NCBI RefSeq assembly: GCF_048771995.1
Contig: NC_133063.1
Coordinates: 9,774,001-9,838,000 of the forward strand
DNA: 64,000 nucleotides
Source of the DNA: Taeniopygia guttata
Taxonomy: Eukaryota; Chordata; Aves; Passeriformes; Estrildidae
Direction of reading: 5' to 3'
Below, piece by piece: positions 35,910 through 47,745 of the stretch. Position 1 is the stretch's first letter, and each line of letters opens with the position of its first letter. The translations under genes were made by a program, and so were the position numbers. The notes beneath the pieces were generated by a model. That model ran no database searches, was not told the origin of the DNA, and was given only the letters and a program-made list of their open reading frames with translations.

Positions 35910-36160
35910 GTAAGTGGTTCCCAGCCCAGTGCCATGCAGGCAGTGTGCCGTGGGGAGGGTGCTCAGTTCCCCTAGAGAAGCACCAGGGGCTGGCACCAAG
36001 CTCCTTTGGAGTACAGTGGCTGCAGGGGTTGGCATCTGCCTTGCAAGAGGGTTGGCCTGGAGCCTTTGCCCCAGCTCTGAGAGGGACTCTTGGAGCAAGA
36101 GCCTACCAAGACTTCGCTCAAGGTCAGAGGAAGGCTTGAGGGACCATGCAAGCCTTCCCA
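35910..36160. other. Intergenic, no gene seen
   Basis: Sequence between the putative MROH-like exon and the start of homology with the kinase array. Confidence 0.4.
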
Positions 36161-36549
36161 GAAGTGGAGTCACACCTGCGCATGAGCCTGTGGAGAAGCC
36201 TGGCTCCCTCCCCCTCTGCCCACAGCAGCACAGACACTCCCAACCTTTCCCAAGAGCTGCAACACAACCACAGCCACAGCAGCATGCCCTGCACTGCCAC
36301 CACTGCTCTGCTCCGTTTTGCTCTACTCTGCTCCTCTAGTCACTGCTGCCAGCCTGTCTCTCCACAAGAGGTTGTGGCCTGGAGGCACCAAAGGCAGAAG
36401 TCCTTTGCCCGCTTACAATCCATGCCACAAACCCCTACTAATGCTCTTCCTACATTTAAGAAACACCTGTCCATTCAGAAGCAAATTTAGAGCTTATTCA
36501 GAGGGTGAGAACAACGGGAAGCTTCCAACACAGTGAAGGTCTTACATAT

Positions 36550-37158
36550 TGTAATAAATGGGCAGGAGATGATTCTCCTTTAAAATGCCTTTATTTAGTG
36601 AGATCAGCTCAGGTGGGAGCCCGACAGGCTGTGCACATGCCAGCTGCTGCTTCCCGGAGGGACGCTGAGGAGGAGGAATTCAGCTTTGTCCGCTTCAGCT
36701 GCAGGCAGAGCTGGGGAATCCATCCTCACAGGAGCGGCAGGATTCTTCCCCTTCTTCTCATGGTCTGTGCTATGGTCTAGGGTCCTCATACTGTTTGAGG
36801 TGTCTAGTGGTTAGAGTGACAGATTAAAAGCATCTCTCTAGGTACTAGGGTTAGATGCTCACTCTTCTGCAAGTGTCCCGGTGTATAATTTTGTGAAGGC
36901 TCATAGTTCTAGGTGATTCTAGCATAGTTTCTGAAGAGTTCCTGTATTTGCATACTGTCTCTGATGTCAACTCCCACTGACAGGCCCAGATGCCATTTTC
37001 TAGGAAGCAGCAGCCGGCACCACAGTGAAACAGAATCTAACAGAGAAGGATTTCTAACAAGGAATGAATGCAGGGAAGTGATTAACAGTAATAACAACAT
37101 TCTAACAGAGGATAATTCTATAACCACGTTAGCATAACTTTTAGGCTCTTCTTTTTAT
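36550..37158 (-). mobile_element. LTR-like insertion specific to unit 1
   Basis: Units 2 and 3 run directly from GAAGGTTTTATGTATTATCG to TATTTATTTAC, whereas unit 1 has about 600 extra bases between the matching points. The insert has CCTTTATTTAGTG near 36590 (AATAAAGG on -), a GC-richer R/U5-like part, and CTTTTTATAAC at its far end. This fits an antisense solo LTR. It lies just beyond the kinase gene's poly(A) signal. Confidence 0.5.
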
Positions 37159-37174
37159 AACATGTATTGCCTTA

Positions 37175-37180
37175 TTTATT
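37175..37180 (-). terminator. AATAAA signal of PAK3-like gene 1
   Basis: TTTATT on + is AATAAA on -, about 87 bp after the stop codon. The same signal is kept in units 2 and 3. Confidence 0.5.
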
Positions 37181-37266
37181 TTGACTACCAGTCTAAAGAA
37201 ACTACGAACTAGGAGCTATAAACCAGAAACTAAAACTACAAAAAACACCAATGGCCTCTTGCAGGG

Positions 37267-40200
37267 CTAGTATCTCCTGTCGGCCATAAACTGCTGCGTT
37301 GCCATGATCAGAGGCGTCAGGCTGGAGGTCGGCTTGGCTGAGGTTACAAAAGGATGCTGCCCAAAGAGAAAAAGAAGACATTAATTTCTACTGACCTCAC
37401 AGGCTGAAACTGGCTTTCTCTGGCAAGCAGAAAGATACACAAAGGAGGGCATTCTGTGCACCTCTGTCTCCACATCCAGGACCATGCTACATGAGCCAAA
37501 CATGGCTCCCAATCCCACAAATCCATTAACCCAGATGGCTTCAGCTGAAGGAGATTTGGTCTAGGCAACCTGGAAAGGCTCCTTCCAACCCATGCCAGGC
37601 CAGGATTCTCCTCTGTTTTCCTTTGAAAAGCCCCCAGACTGGAGATTCTCAGGAGCAGGGCCCATCTGCCGCCTTGGACTTGAGCAGACGAGGAGCCCCT
37701 GGCAGCGGGCGGCCGGCGCACCCGGCAGCCGCTTTGCCTTTTACCTGCAGAAGTTCCTGGGCAGACCAGCGCCTGTCCTCGTCCGTCTCCAGGCAGCAGC
37801 ACAGAAAGTCTCGCAGCCAAGCCGACTGTTGCCTGGGCTTCTGCAGCTTCGGGGTGCCCCTGGTGCTTATCAGCTGCTGAACCTGGAGAAGAAGGAAATG
37901 CCACGCTCCACCTGTCTCCTTCACACGCCAAACTGCTCACACAGACCCCACTGGACAAGCTCCACTCCCCAGTGGCTCTTTACTCCCTGCCAGAGGGAGG
38001 GAGATACCTTTCCTACCCCTACTAAAAGAACCCAAAGCCAGAGGCAGCCGTAGCCAGTCCAACATGCAAAGGCTCTTGCCTTGACCCCTGATTTCACTGG
38101 CTGATGGAATTAGGAGCAACTCCATCAGCAGCAGCACACTTTGCTTCTCTCAGCACTGACACCAGCTCTACAGGCGAGGTGGAAGACAGACTTTAATCTA
38201 ACTTTACTATTTCCAAGGATTCCTCCCATAAAATGCAGCTCACTGCTCCTTTAGGTAAAGCTGCTCACTGCTCTCTTAGGCAAAGCTTCCATCAAGGAAA
38301 AGGCATTGTGATTTTCTTGTGCTATTCATGATGAAATGCCAAGGGGATAATCTGGGCAAGAAGCATAAGAGACTATGCAGCCTGGCACCAATCATTGTCA
38401 GGTGTTAGCAAGCTTCCCAGGCAGCAGAATGGGAGCAGATTTTGTCAGAGTGACAGGAGCATCTGAGGGTAGTTGCAGCGTACCGTGCGGGAGGTGTTCA
38501 TCAGGTAAGGAGGTGCTCCTTCCACCATCTCGATCCCCACAATTCCAAAGGACCAGATGTCCACTTTGGGGCCGTAGGGCTTCCCTGTGAAAATTTCTGG
38601 CGCCATCCAGTGAGTAGTCCCAACAGCTGAACTCCGTTTGCTCTGCTCAGAGGTGAGCTGAGCAGCAAGGCCAAAATCAGCTGAGGAGAAAAAACACTCA
38701 CATCAAGCCAGCTTGAAAAAGGAAAGCAAAGAAAAGAATTCCCCACTGAATCAATGTCTAAGAAGGCAGTATGGAATCTAGCTGTACCAGGGGCATGCTG
38801 CTATTCCTCGAGCCTGCAGCTGAGGAAATACGCAATTGGCCACTTTGCAAAAGCCCCCGACTTCAGGCAGTGGCTTTTAGTTCCCTGAAGCTATTAGACT
38901 GCTGCTGCCTTGCTGGGGAAGGGACACACACAAGCCAAAGGCACTCCTGACCCCTTCTGCCCAGCTACAGCTCCCTGCACCTTGTGGCTGTGCTCTGCGC
39001 TGGCAGCAGGGCAGCCTGCACTGCCACAGGCACCAGGGAAGCGGCAGCACCCAAAGGCAGCCACACAGCGCAGCCCGCCACGGCTGAGCCTGGCCAGCAA
39101 CACCCACCCAACTTGACAGAGCCGTCCAAGCCCAGGAGAATGTTGTGGCTTTTGATGTCTCGGTGGATCACTTGCTTGGAGTGAAGGAAATCCAGGCCTT
39201 GCAGGCACTGAGAGAGGAAAAAGAAACACGAGCCTGAGTGGATTGCGTCCCACAAGCAGGGCAGTGGCACACCTGCAAGACTGACTTCCTGGGGGATGCG
39301 GAGCCAGGGCAGGCCAGGCTGCTGGCAAAGGCAGCAGAGCTGGCTGCTCCTACACGAGGATAGCAGAGGTTTTCTAAGGGCGTGGCTGTTTGCTTTTGAA
39401 AGGGAAAGGGCAATTGTTGCTCTGGCCAGTGCCCTGCAAACACAGACTCAAGGTGCGCAGCTGCAGTGCCTGTACTCTCTGCAGCCAGACAACAGTGTCT
39501 GCTTTTACAAACACCACTTGGGGTTCAAAGCTCTCCTTTGAGGCTGAGCTCTGTGAGAGTCCTGTGAGGATCTCTTTGTCTTTGCCACTTGCTCAACATG
39601 GTGCCACCAGCCACTTTGCTCTTGTGGGGAAGGAATGCAGCACTCACAGGCTCCAGGCAAAGCTTTAGAGAGGCAAACACAAACACACTAGAAGAAGGGC
39701 AGGCACATTTGCAGGCACTTCATCTGCTCTTGCTACTGCCAGGCGTAAGAGAAATGCAGAAAGGAAGCTTGGAAGGGGAAATCTCTCCTCTCCTTATCAC
39801 CCATTTTGAAGGGCCGTCCCGACCAAGCCATGGGAAGAAACAAGCGCCATCCCTTACCTCCCGAGAGACAGCTGCTATCTCTCCTTCTGCCATATGAGTC
39901 TCCCTAATGACATCGTGTAAAGAACCTCCGTCCATGTATTCCATCACCAGCCAGAGTTCCTCATCCACCAGGTAGCTGAAAGGAGGAAAACACAGCCTGG
40001 AGATGAAGGTGTGCACTTACATGACCTGATGGATTCTTGCTCCTGTGTCTCTCTCAGAGAAAGACGGGAGGAATAGTCATTCACAATGCTCTACAGGGCT
40101 TGAACTCTATGCAGTCTAAAGGCTGCTTGGTATCCACACCAATGCAACAGGCCAAGGGAAATACAATCTACAGCGCTTTGTCAGCACTGGAGACCCGTGG

Positions 40201-43200
40201 GAAAAAATCAAATGCCAAAACAAATGAAACCATGTGGAGAGAGGACAGGAACTTTGAGGCTGTTGGCTCAGTGAGACAGGGCCAAGGCTGGTCTTTGAAA
40301 GCACACTTCAAACTAGGTATGCCAGCAAAGATGAATGCAGCCCCAATGCAATCTCCTCCCAGGACGCTGTAGATCAGCCCAGAAGCAGGAATTAACAGCT
40401 CCATCCTCTGCCAGCCACCAAAGGAGTGGTTGAACTTCTGGCTTGCAGGATGTGAATGACCTTTCATGGCCGAACAGCAGAACCACTCACCTGTCTACAA
40501 AGGTCACAAGATTGGCATTCTTATTGCCACGCATGATCTGGATTTCATTCAGGCACACCTCCCTGTTGCTCTCTTCCAGGAGACTTATTTTCTTTATGGC
40601 CACCTAAAACAACATGGAAAACATGAACCAAAGTTGGTGGCACAGAACCACCAGGGGAACACGGAGACAGTGATGATGGGGTGACAGAGCTGGGCTGGGC
40701 CAAGCTGCCTTGTGGCTGGACATCAGACGGCTTGCTTGGGCACCTCCCAGGACAAAGAGCCAGATAGCCTTTGCCTTGGAAACCTGGCAGAAACATGGTC
40801 TATGCTGTCCACCTCAAAGCTCTAACAACACTCACCGTTCCCACAGACTTCCCCCATGGCTTTACTTGATCATCCCCATTTTCATTCACACACCTCTTGC
40901 AAGCAGAAAGTCAATTTCTGCCAGAAAACATGGAGCAAAACTGCTGGACAACCTCTAGGGGGCTTGATCATTCCACTGGCATTCTCCATTTCACAGCAAC
41001 AAAGCAAACTCTTCCAGACATGACAGATCAAATGCTGTCCTAAAACAGTCCTGCAGAAGCTGTGGCGCTGCTTGACGCTTACCTCTTCTCCTGTGGCAGT
41101 CTCCACTGCCATGCACACCGTGCCAAAACCCCTAGAAACAAAACGGCCGCAGAGAAAGAAGAAGTCCTTTAGTCCCTGCAAGTGCAGGAATCCACAGTAC
41201 AAGAGGAAAAAAGTCCAGGGACAAAGAGTAAATGGAAAGAACTGTGGCTGCACTCACCCTCTGCCAATTGTTTCCAGTTCTGTGTATTTAGCCTCAGGAT
41301 CTCCCTCGCTCACCAGCATCTCTGTAAAAATCCCAAGGAAAGATGCTCCCTTCAAAAGAGATCCCACCGTGCAGCAGATCAGAAAGGCAGCCCCACTCTC
41401 TGGGACACTGCACCCTTTCAACTCACTCCCTCAGGAAACAACAACACCACCACACCGCCACCACCTAAAAAACAACAGCAGCAGGACAAGCAGCCCTGCA
41501 GCACAGATGGCCTGTCCAAAACTAGAAGTCTAAACTAAAATCTAAGCACATCAAGAAACAGTCAGAGGAGACAGGGATCAGAAAAGTGTAAGCAAGAGAA
41601 GTGATTGTTGCCTACAGACATTAAGGCAGGCAGCAGGACAAACACAACCTTTCTGTTCGGGCAATGAACACTCTGGGACATTCAACAAAAGATTTAATCC
41701 TTGCAAACATGCAAGGCATCTTGGCTTCTGGAATCCAGTTTTATCAACAGCTGCCCTTTCCAGAACAGGAAGAATATTGCAAAGTGCCTCCAGCAGAGCT
41801 AGGAACTCCAGCTTGAAGCAGGACTTTGCCTAAACAAGGCCCTTCTGTCGCTCAAGAGCAGCAGCTGATGTTCTACCCTACTGTGATGTGCCTTGGGAAT
41901 GAGGTCCCTCAGTTTTTAGGACAGGCTGAGCTCTGAAGATGACCTTGGCCTTGCCCCACAGGAGCTGGGCCCCACAGGAGCTCTTGGAGGCCTCCTCATT
42001 TGCTCGGTCACAGCCTCCTGCTCAGCCAGAAACAATCTCTGCTCTGCCTTTTGCCTAGAGGGAAGCTCAGGCAAGACCAAACCAGGCCCAGCTGCCCTCC
42101 GAGGCAGGAGCAGCAGCCCAGAGATCCCTCCCCACCTCAGAGCACAGCAACAGCTCCTGTGGGGAGGCCTCAGGAGCTGGCACTCAGCTGAGGAGGAACA
42201 GGAGCTGGGACAGCTCTTGCTGACACACGCACGCACACACCAGGCACTGCTGCGGCACACAAGGGTCACAAAGGACGTACTCAGCATGGCCAGGCACTTG
42301 TCCTCTGTCCTCTCTCCCAGCAGCTCCCTGCTGCCAGAGGAACTAGTCGTGTTCCATGTGCACGAGCTGCTGCTGCTTGAGTTTCCAGCTTGGGCGCTGG
42401 AGGCTTCTTCAGCTGCAGCTTGTGCAGGTGCCACGACAGAGGAGCTGGAGCTCTGGGACAAGAAATTAATTTAGGTCACAAATGTGCCTGGCAGAGATGC
42501 CCCTCCGATCTCATTTCAAATGCAAGCCCTGAGGAAGATGCTGCTGGCCACATCCAGGGCTCTTCACCTCTCAGCTTTTGCAGCCCACTTCTCCAGCTCA
42601 AGGCCCCGAACCCAAAGCCTGCTTTTACATGAGGGACAAAATGTCACCAAAGACACTGCTAACCCAAACAGGCACTTACTGATGCTGGCTGCTCAGGCCA
42701 CGGGCTGACAGCAGCAGCAGGTTCATTGGCACCTTCCTCCTCTTCAGCCTCTGCCTCGGGTGAAGAGACAGCCGGAGCAGGTGCTGGCGCTGTCCTTGTG
42801 CTCTGTGCACAGACAGCAGCAGGAGGGTCAGGAAAGAACCTGTCATTCAGAGCCTTACGTCTCTTCAGCTACAGGCCCCGCTGCATCTCAGCTGTTCCTT
42901 TAGCTGCTGACTTTGGCTGTTCTGTGGGGAGGGCCAGGTCCCTTCTGGGGACAGTGTCTCCTCATATCCTGCAAGGCTGTGAACTGCACCTTTGCACTAC
43001 TCTCTTCACTGGGGACAAGGAGCCTGCACAGCCCCTGGGCACAGAGGGCCTCACTTGTACCCCAGGAGCATCCAAAGACATCCTATTGCTACCTCTTGTC
43101 TCTTGCTGAGAAAAATTCCCAGCCCCTGTCAGAACAGTAGGGAAGTGAGGCCTAAATGTCCAAGTTCCACACCCCTTCTCCCGGCCTCACAGGCTGGGGG

Positions 43201-43716
43201 AAGTGCTCTGGGAGAGCTGGAAAGATTCCAGTCCTCAGCATCTTCAGCCAGGCAGGGCAGGTGCTGTCTGCTCAGAAACTTGCAGCTCTGCTTTGCTCCA
43301 GCCACAGGACTAGCCAGAGCTGCCACTTACTGATGCTGGATGCTCAGGCCCTGCAGTGGCAGCAGGTGCACTTTGGTGGGAATCTTCCTCCCATTTGGCC
43401 TCTTCTTCAGGAAGACATGCATCCAGAGGAGGCTCAGAGGTCTGTTTTGGGCTCTGCAGATAGACAGCAGTGTCAGGGACAGGGAACCTCTCTATTCAGC
43501 TCTGGAGCCAGATGCACTAAGGAGAAATCATCTGCAGAGAAATGGCATTCTAATTGTTCAAACTCAAGTCAAATGGGCCAGTTAGATGGGACTGCACTCT
43601 CTTGTACAGGAGAACTTCCATCATGGCTTCAAGCACCAAGCAACCCCACTTTCAGCTGCTTAAAAGGTCTGTAAAGGAACTGGAGAAACAGCCTGGGATC
43701 CAACTCCTCCTGCAGA

Positions 43717-43782
<66 letters not shown>

Positions 43783-44942
43783 AAAGAGCCTGGACTGTTC
43801 TTTCATTCATCCAACCAGGCTGGCACTGGACTGCACCAAGCCCAACTCACAGCTTGCTCCACAATTGTCAAATGCTACCAACGTCAAAGGTTCCTTTCCC
43901 ACTCACCCAAGGAGCGGATTCTCTCCAGGCACGGGTGATGTGACCTGCAAGACAAAAGGGAAAAAGAAGCAGATGCTGTAAGGAAACTGCCTGTGCTGGG
44001 CAAGCCCACCAAATAGTCAGCAACCAAAGACAGAGCATTCTGCTTTCACTCCATCACTCCAGCAGCAACCCTTGTGTCACACAGCAAGGCAACAGCACAA
44101 ACTACTGCCTCGTGTCTACATTTTGTTCCCTTTGGCCTCTCAACCCATAGAAACTCGAGACTGAGAAAGTCCCAGTGGTTCTGCAACAGGCATTCCAGCT
44201 TCTGCCCCACCGCAACCAGCAGGAGCTACAGCTCCTCTCTTCCCTGGACTTCAGTTTTCTGAAGGGATTGCATGCAGCAATTGCCATGAGCTTACTGAAA
44301 ACCCTTCCCCAAAAAAGCTTCACCCAAGTCCCCTTTAGCCATGGTGGCAGTTCTGTGGTGACACAGCGCAGGAACAGCTCCTGGGTTCAGGAGCATACAA
44401 GAACTGCTCTGAAATGTCCATCTGAGAAGCCTTTTCCAAGCTGATCCCGTGATTTCACCCCAGAAGGAATGGCTCTTTTAGCACTCAGGAAGTGTCAAGT
44501 TCCACAGGCACATGCTGGGATGAGGGAATGCAGACAAGAAGACTTGAACTGAGGGACTTTCCCTCAGTGCTGGAGAGCAGTGCACAGCTTTTCCAAGGAC
44601 TCCCGCCAAGCCCTCCCAGTCCTCTTATCTTGGAAGTTGTCTGGCTTGAGCCAGCAAACTGAGGAGATTCCAGACCCCATGGGCACAGGCTATGCCACGG
44701 GAGGAGCGGAGCCCCTGCCGGCTACATTACAAATGCTGCCCAGGCCCCTCTGGCTAGAGACACCCCCTTCTTAGCTGCAGCTGCTGACAGCAGCTTTACC
44801 CAACTCAAGGCCTCTTGGTGGCATTTTGGTGTCCATATGCCACACTGCACAAAACCGTCCACTTACGTGCCAGCTGGGTGAAAAAGTACCCAGAATAGGC
44901 CACGGAGAAAGCCGTGAAAACTGCAGCACACACTCTCTCCAT
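37267..44942 (-). CDS. PAK3-like Ser/Thr kinase, unit 1, complete 466-codon frame
   Basis: STE20/PAK-family kinase. Coding exons in gene order are 44942-44867, 43944-43907, 43453-43331, 42802-42680, 42452-42281, 41321-41258, 41131-41083, 40603-40491, 39975-39858, 39207-39108, 38680-38484, 37882-37745 and 37356-37267. All junctions are AG/GT with matching phases, 1401 nt in all. The kinase domain starts near residue 190. It has the Gly loop IGRGGFGTV (196-204), VAIK Lys219, LNE in helix [20 protein letters not shown] with Asp309, DFG at 327, WMAPE and a PAK-like end (SLTPLI). The N-terminus is a hydrophobic stretch ([20 protein letters not shown]), two acidic 41-codon exons and a Ser-rich exon, with no visible CRIB domain. 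An acceptor sits 39 bp before the ATG, so a 5' exon must lie upstream. The start is the first ATG in that exon. No stop or frameshift was seen. Confidence 0.85.
43719..43781 (-). repeat. Intronic (CAG)21 triplet repeat, unit 1
   Basis: (CTG)21 on +, uninterrupted, hence (CAG)21 in the kinase transcript. It lies in the intron between coding exons 2 and 3. Confidence 0.95.
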
Positions 44943-46189
44943 GGCCTGAGCAGCGCTGCCCAAGTCTGCACCAGACAACGCCTGCAGGGAAAAACCAAAA
45001 ATCCTGCGAGTCCTGCTGGCAGAGACCTCGGCGATCAGCAGGTTCCGCCTGCAGTGAGCGTGCCACAGAGCTGCTCTGCTCACTGAGCCCTGCCGGGCCT
45101 GGGCACAGCAACTTTGCCTTGACAACGCTGGGATGCGGCCCCTGACATCACAATAGCAGCCACCCTGGGCTGGTTTGTGAACTCACAGAGTGCAGGGAAC
45201 CAGATCTTCCCTACAGCTCAGGCCAAAAAAAGCCTGCAAAGCTCTCCTCTGCTACAAAGCAAGACAAAAAGCCCTCCTAGTCCATAAGCTACTGCTCAAG
45301 GCATCTAAGAGTAACTCCAAGAACACACTAATCCCCTACAGCCCACCCGGAGAAATTGAGCACTGAGAAGGGAGCGGGATGTGAGGAACCACATCAGTGC
45401 TCTTTGGCCACTAATGCTTCTGAGCAAAAACCAGAAGGCTTCTTCCAGTTGGACCTTGCTCAGTTCAGGAAAGCAGCAAACAAGGAGAAGCACTACTTCA
45501 ATTACATTTAGAGGTTTCTCCTAGCTACAGAGACCAGGTCATGGATCTTTCAGCACTGTTTATTCATTTTACATCACAGCCATGGGTGTGATTTCAGCAA
45601 GGAAATGCCATGACCACAAATGCAAGGGGGATCCTTCTTTCTGGCTCCCTCTAGCAGAGAGGCCTTGGGACCAAAGCACCACCACCATTTCCCTGCCAGT
45701 TCTGTCCTTCCACAGTAGTTTTTAGGCCACGGAGTTGAGATGAGTGGCACGGAAGTGACAGCTCTGACACACAACTGAAACCATCAGGGCCAGGGTGGCA
45801 CGTGGGACTGTTTTTCCGCTCCAGCAGAACAGTGCAGTCCAGAGTGGTGACACTGATACCAAGTGAGTTCAGCCAAGCCAAAAGGGACTCCAGCCAAGCC
45901 CAGTGGAGCCCAGCAGGGTGGTAGGAAGAGGCAGTGGAGCGGCAGATCCGATTCCCACGCACACGCCCAGCGTGGCAGACTGATGGTAGCGGCAGTGCCA
46001 AACAGAGCTCTGCAGGGAGAGACACCCATCACCATCGCCGCTGCCACCATCTGCCGCGTCCTCGCCCCCAGCCACTGATCTCCAGTCCACTCGGCCCCAG
46101 CTAGCTCTCCAAGGGGCGAGTAGGGCAGCAAGAAGCACTCCCTGCTGGACCTGGATGGGCTTTTGGGAGTGCCTCCATTGCTCCCAAGG
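44943..46189 (-). promoter_or_regulatory. 5' region of PAK3-like gene 1
   Basis: About 1.2 kb between the first coding exon and the LTR. The non-coding start of the first visible exon (to 44981) has the acceptor TTTTTCCCTGCAG before it. A non-coding first exon and promoter should be here or in the LTR; I could not place them. No other gene was recognised. Confidence 0.4.
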
Positions 46190-46692
46190 TGTAGCTGATC
46201 CCACTGGCGAATAACGAAGAGTTTCTTGTCAGAGGTAGAACTCCAAAGCTTTATTGAGACTGCGAAGAGCCCAACTGCACCTGATCACAACCTGCTGACA
46301 AGAGCACCAGAGAGGTGCAAAGCACAAATTAAATAGAGAGAAGGAGGAGAACTGACTCGCCAATGAGAAAACAGTAAGGAGTGGCTCTTGTACAAACTGA
46401 CAATGAGGGTATCCAATGAGGGAGGAAAGGGGAAGGGGCCCCAGGCCCTCACCCAATCACCTGACGCTCTGGATGGAAGCTTCAAGATGTAAGGGAAGGC
46501 ACACCGAGTGACGGACAAGGCATCTGGGAGGAGACAGGGGAATGTCTCTGTACTTAGAGGGTGATGGACACTTGAGGAGGGATGGGAAAACTAGGGATAA
46601 ACCAAAGGGGCACAGAGGGGTTCAAGGGGATAAACCATTTTAAAATCGAAATACAATGAAAATACAATAAAGTATAAAAACACAACTCCACA
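46190..46692 (-). mobile_element. Solo LTR (503 bp) upstream of PAK3-like gene 1
   Basis: Read on the - strand it starts TGTGGAGTTG and ends GATCAGCTACA, with TATTTAAT near 46331 and AATAAAGC at about 46255-46248. This is a normal U3-R-U5 order, in the same direction as the kinase gene. No target-site duplication was found (flanks ATCGGG and CCAAGG). The same LTR, also 503 bp, occurs in unit 2. Confidence 0.65.
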
Positions 46693-47345
46693 ATCGGGGA
46701 CTGCTAATAGAACAGGAAAGCAGGAGCAGGGTTGAGGCCTGTCACAAAGTCGGTTAGGGTAGAATCTGGGGAGGCATGGCCAGTGCCCTCCTGGCAAGGG
46801 CACGGAAAAGAAGGGCAGATGGCAGATGGCTGGTGGCTGGCCTCTGCTCTTGAGCAGGTTCCATCTCCAGTCCTGTCCTTCTCAAGGATAGTGGGTACAG
46901 GGACGTGGCGGACGAATACGAAAACTGGAAAAGGAAGTCTGTTAAATATTGTGCAACTAAAATTTAAATTTAAATGATCATCAAATATACTGTCAATTGC
47001 CACAAAACATCGCACAGTAAATGATTTTGAATCATCACTATATGATGACTATATATCTATATATATAGATATCTCTACCATATCTATATATTATATCTAT
47101 ATCTATATCTATATATTATATACTAAAAATGTATCAAACGTACATTGAAACAAAAAACTGGAGTCCGTGGGAGAGTTTAAAGTCTAGGGGACAAGATAAG
47201 GGAAAGGTTAAAATCTAAAGGACATAGCCCCAAGAAGTCCTCCTGCAGGCCCACAGGCCTCCACAGCGGCTCACGCAGCTCCAAACTGCACAAGTCTTCA
47301 CTCCCACATGTTGGCCTTAGTTCCCGTGGCAGAACTTGCCTTCCC
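46693..47345. repeat. Spacer with TATATC-type repeat, unit 1
   Basis: Reverse complement of 22418-23108 and direct repeat of the unit 2/3 spacer. It includes an AT-rich simple repeat at about 47040-47120 (TATATC/TATATA). Confidence 0.8.
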
Positions 47346-47739
47346 ACTGGACGCTCACCTGTGCCCGAGCCTGTGGAGAAGCCCGGCTCCCTCCCCCTCT
47401 GCCCACAGCAGCACAGACACTCCCAACCTTTCCCAAGAGCTGCAACACAACCACAGCCACAGCAGCATGCCCTGCACTGCCACCACTGCTCTGCTCCATT
47501 TTGCCCCACTCTGCTCCTCTAGTCACTGCTGCCAGCCTGTCTCTCCACTAGAGGTTGTGGCCTGGAGGCACCAAGGTCAGAAGACCTTTGCCCACTTCCA
47601 GACCATGCCACAAACCCCATATATGGCTTTTCCCACATTTAAGAAACACCTGACCATTCAGAAGCAAATTTAGAGCGTATGCACATCGTGAGAACAAAGG
47701 GAGGCTTCCAGCACAGTGAAGGTTTTATGTATTATCGTA

Positions 47740-47745
47740 TTTATT
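47740..47745 (-). terminator. AATAAA signal of PAK3-like gene 2
   Basis: TTTATT on +, about 90 bp after the stop codon, at the place equivalent to that in units 1 and 3. Confidence 0.5.

Larger units (their letters stand above)
36161..47345. repeat. Kinase array unit 1
   Basis: First of three direct tandem units. It holds a 3' spacer block (36.18-36.55 kb), a PAK3-like gene on -, a 503-bp LTR and an AT-repeat spacer that is shared with the inverted copy at 22.4 kb. Gene-end to gene-end offset to unit 2 is 10566 bp. Unit limits are a matter of convention. Compared with units 2 and 3 it has an extra block of about 600 bp at 36.55-37.15 kb. Confidence 0.9.

Noticed and set aside
37344..37958. 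204-aa - strand ORF over the last kinase exons (repeated in units 2 and 3)
   Set aside because: It is a frame-shifted reading of the exons at 37745-37882 and their introns. The spliced PAK frame explains the locus.
39168..39443. Second possible kinase gene from repeated - strand ORFs at 39.2, 49.8 and 61.7 kb
   Set aside because: These are intron read-throughs of the HRD exon of the same gene.
42000..42474. CpG-island promoter near the Ser-rich exon
   Set aside because: GC-rich because of coding Ser/Ala codons, with few CpG and no sign of a start site.
43554..43943. ORF with a long poly-leucine tract on the + strand
   Set aside because: It is the antisense reading of the intronic (CAG)n repeat, with no other coding signal.
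46190..47345. Complete provirus upstream of the kinase gene
   Set aside because: Only one LTR per unit, and no gag, pol or env reading frame or second LTR was found.
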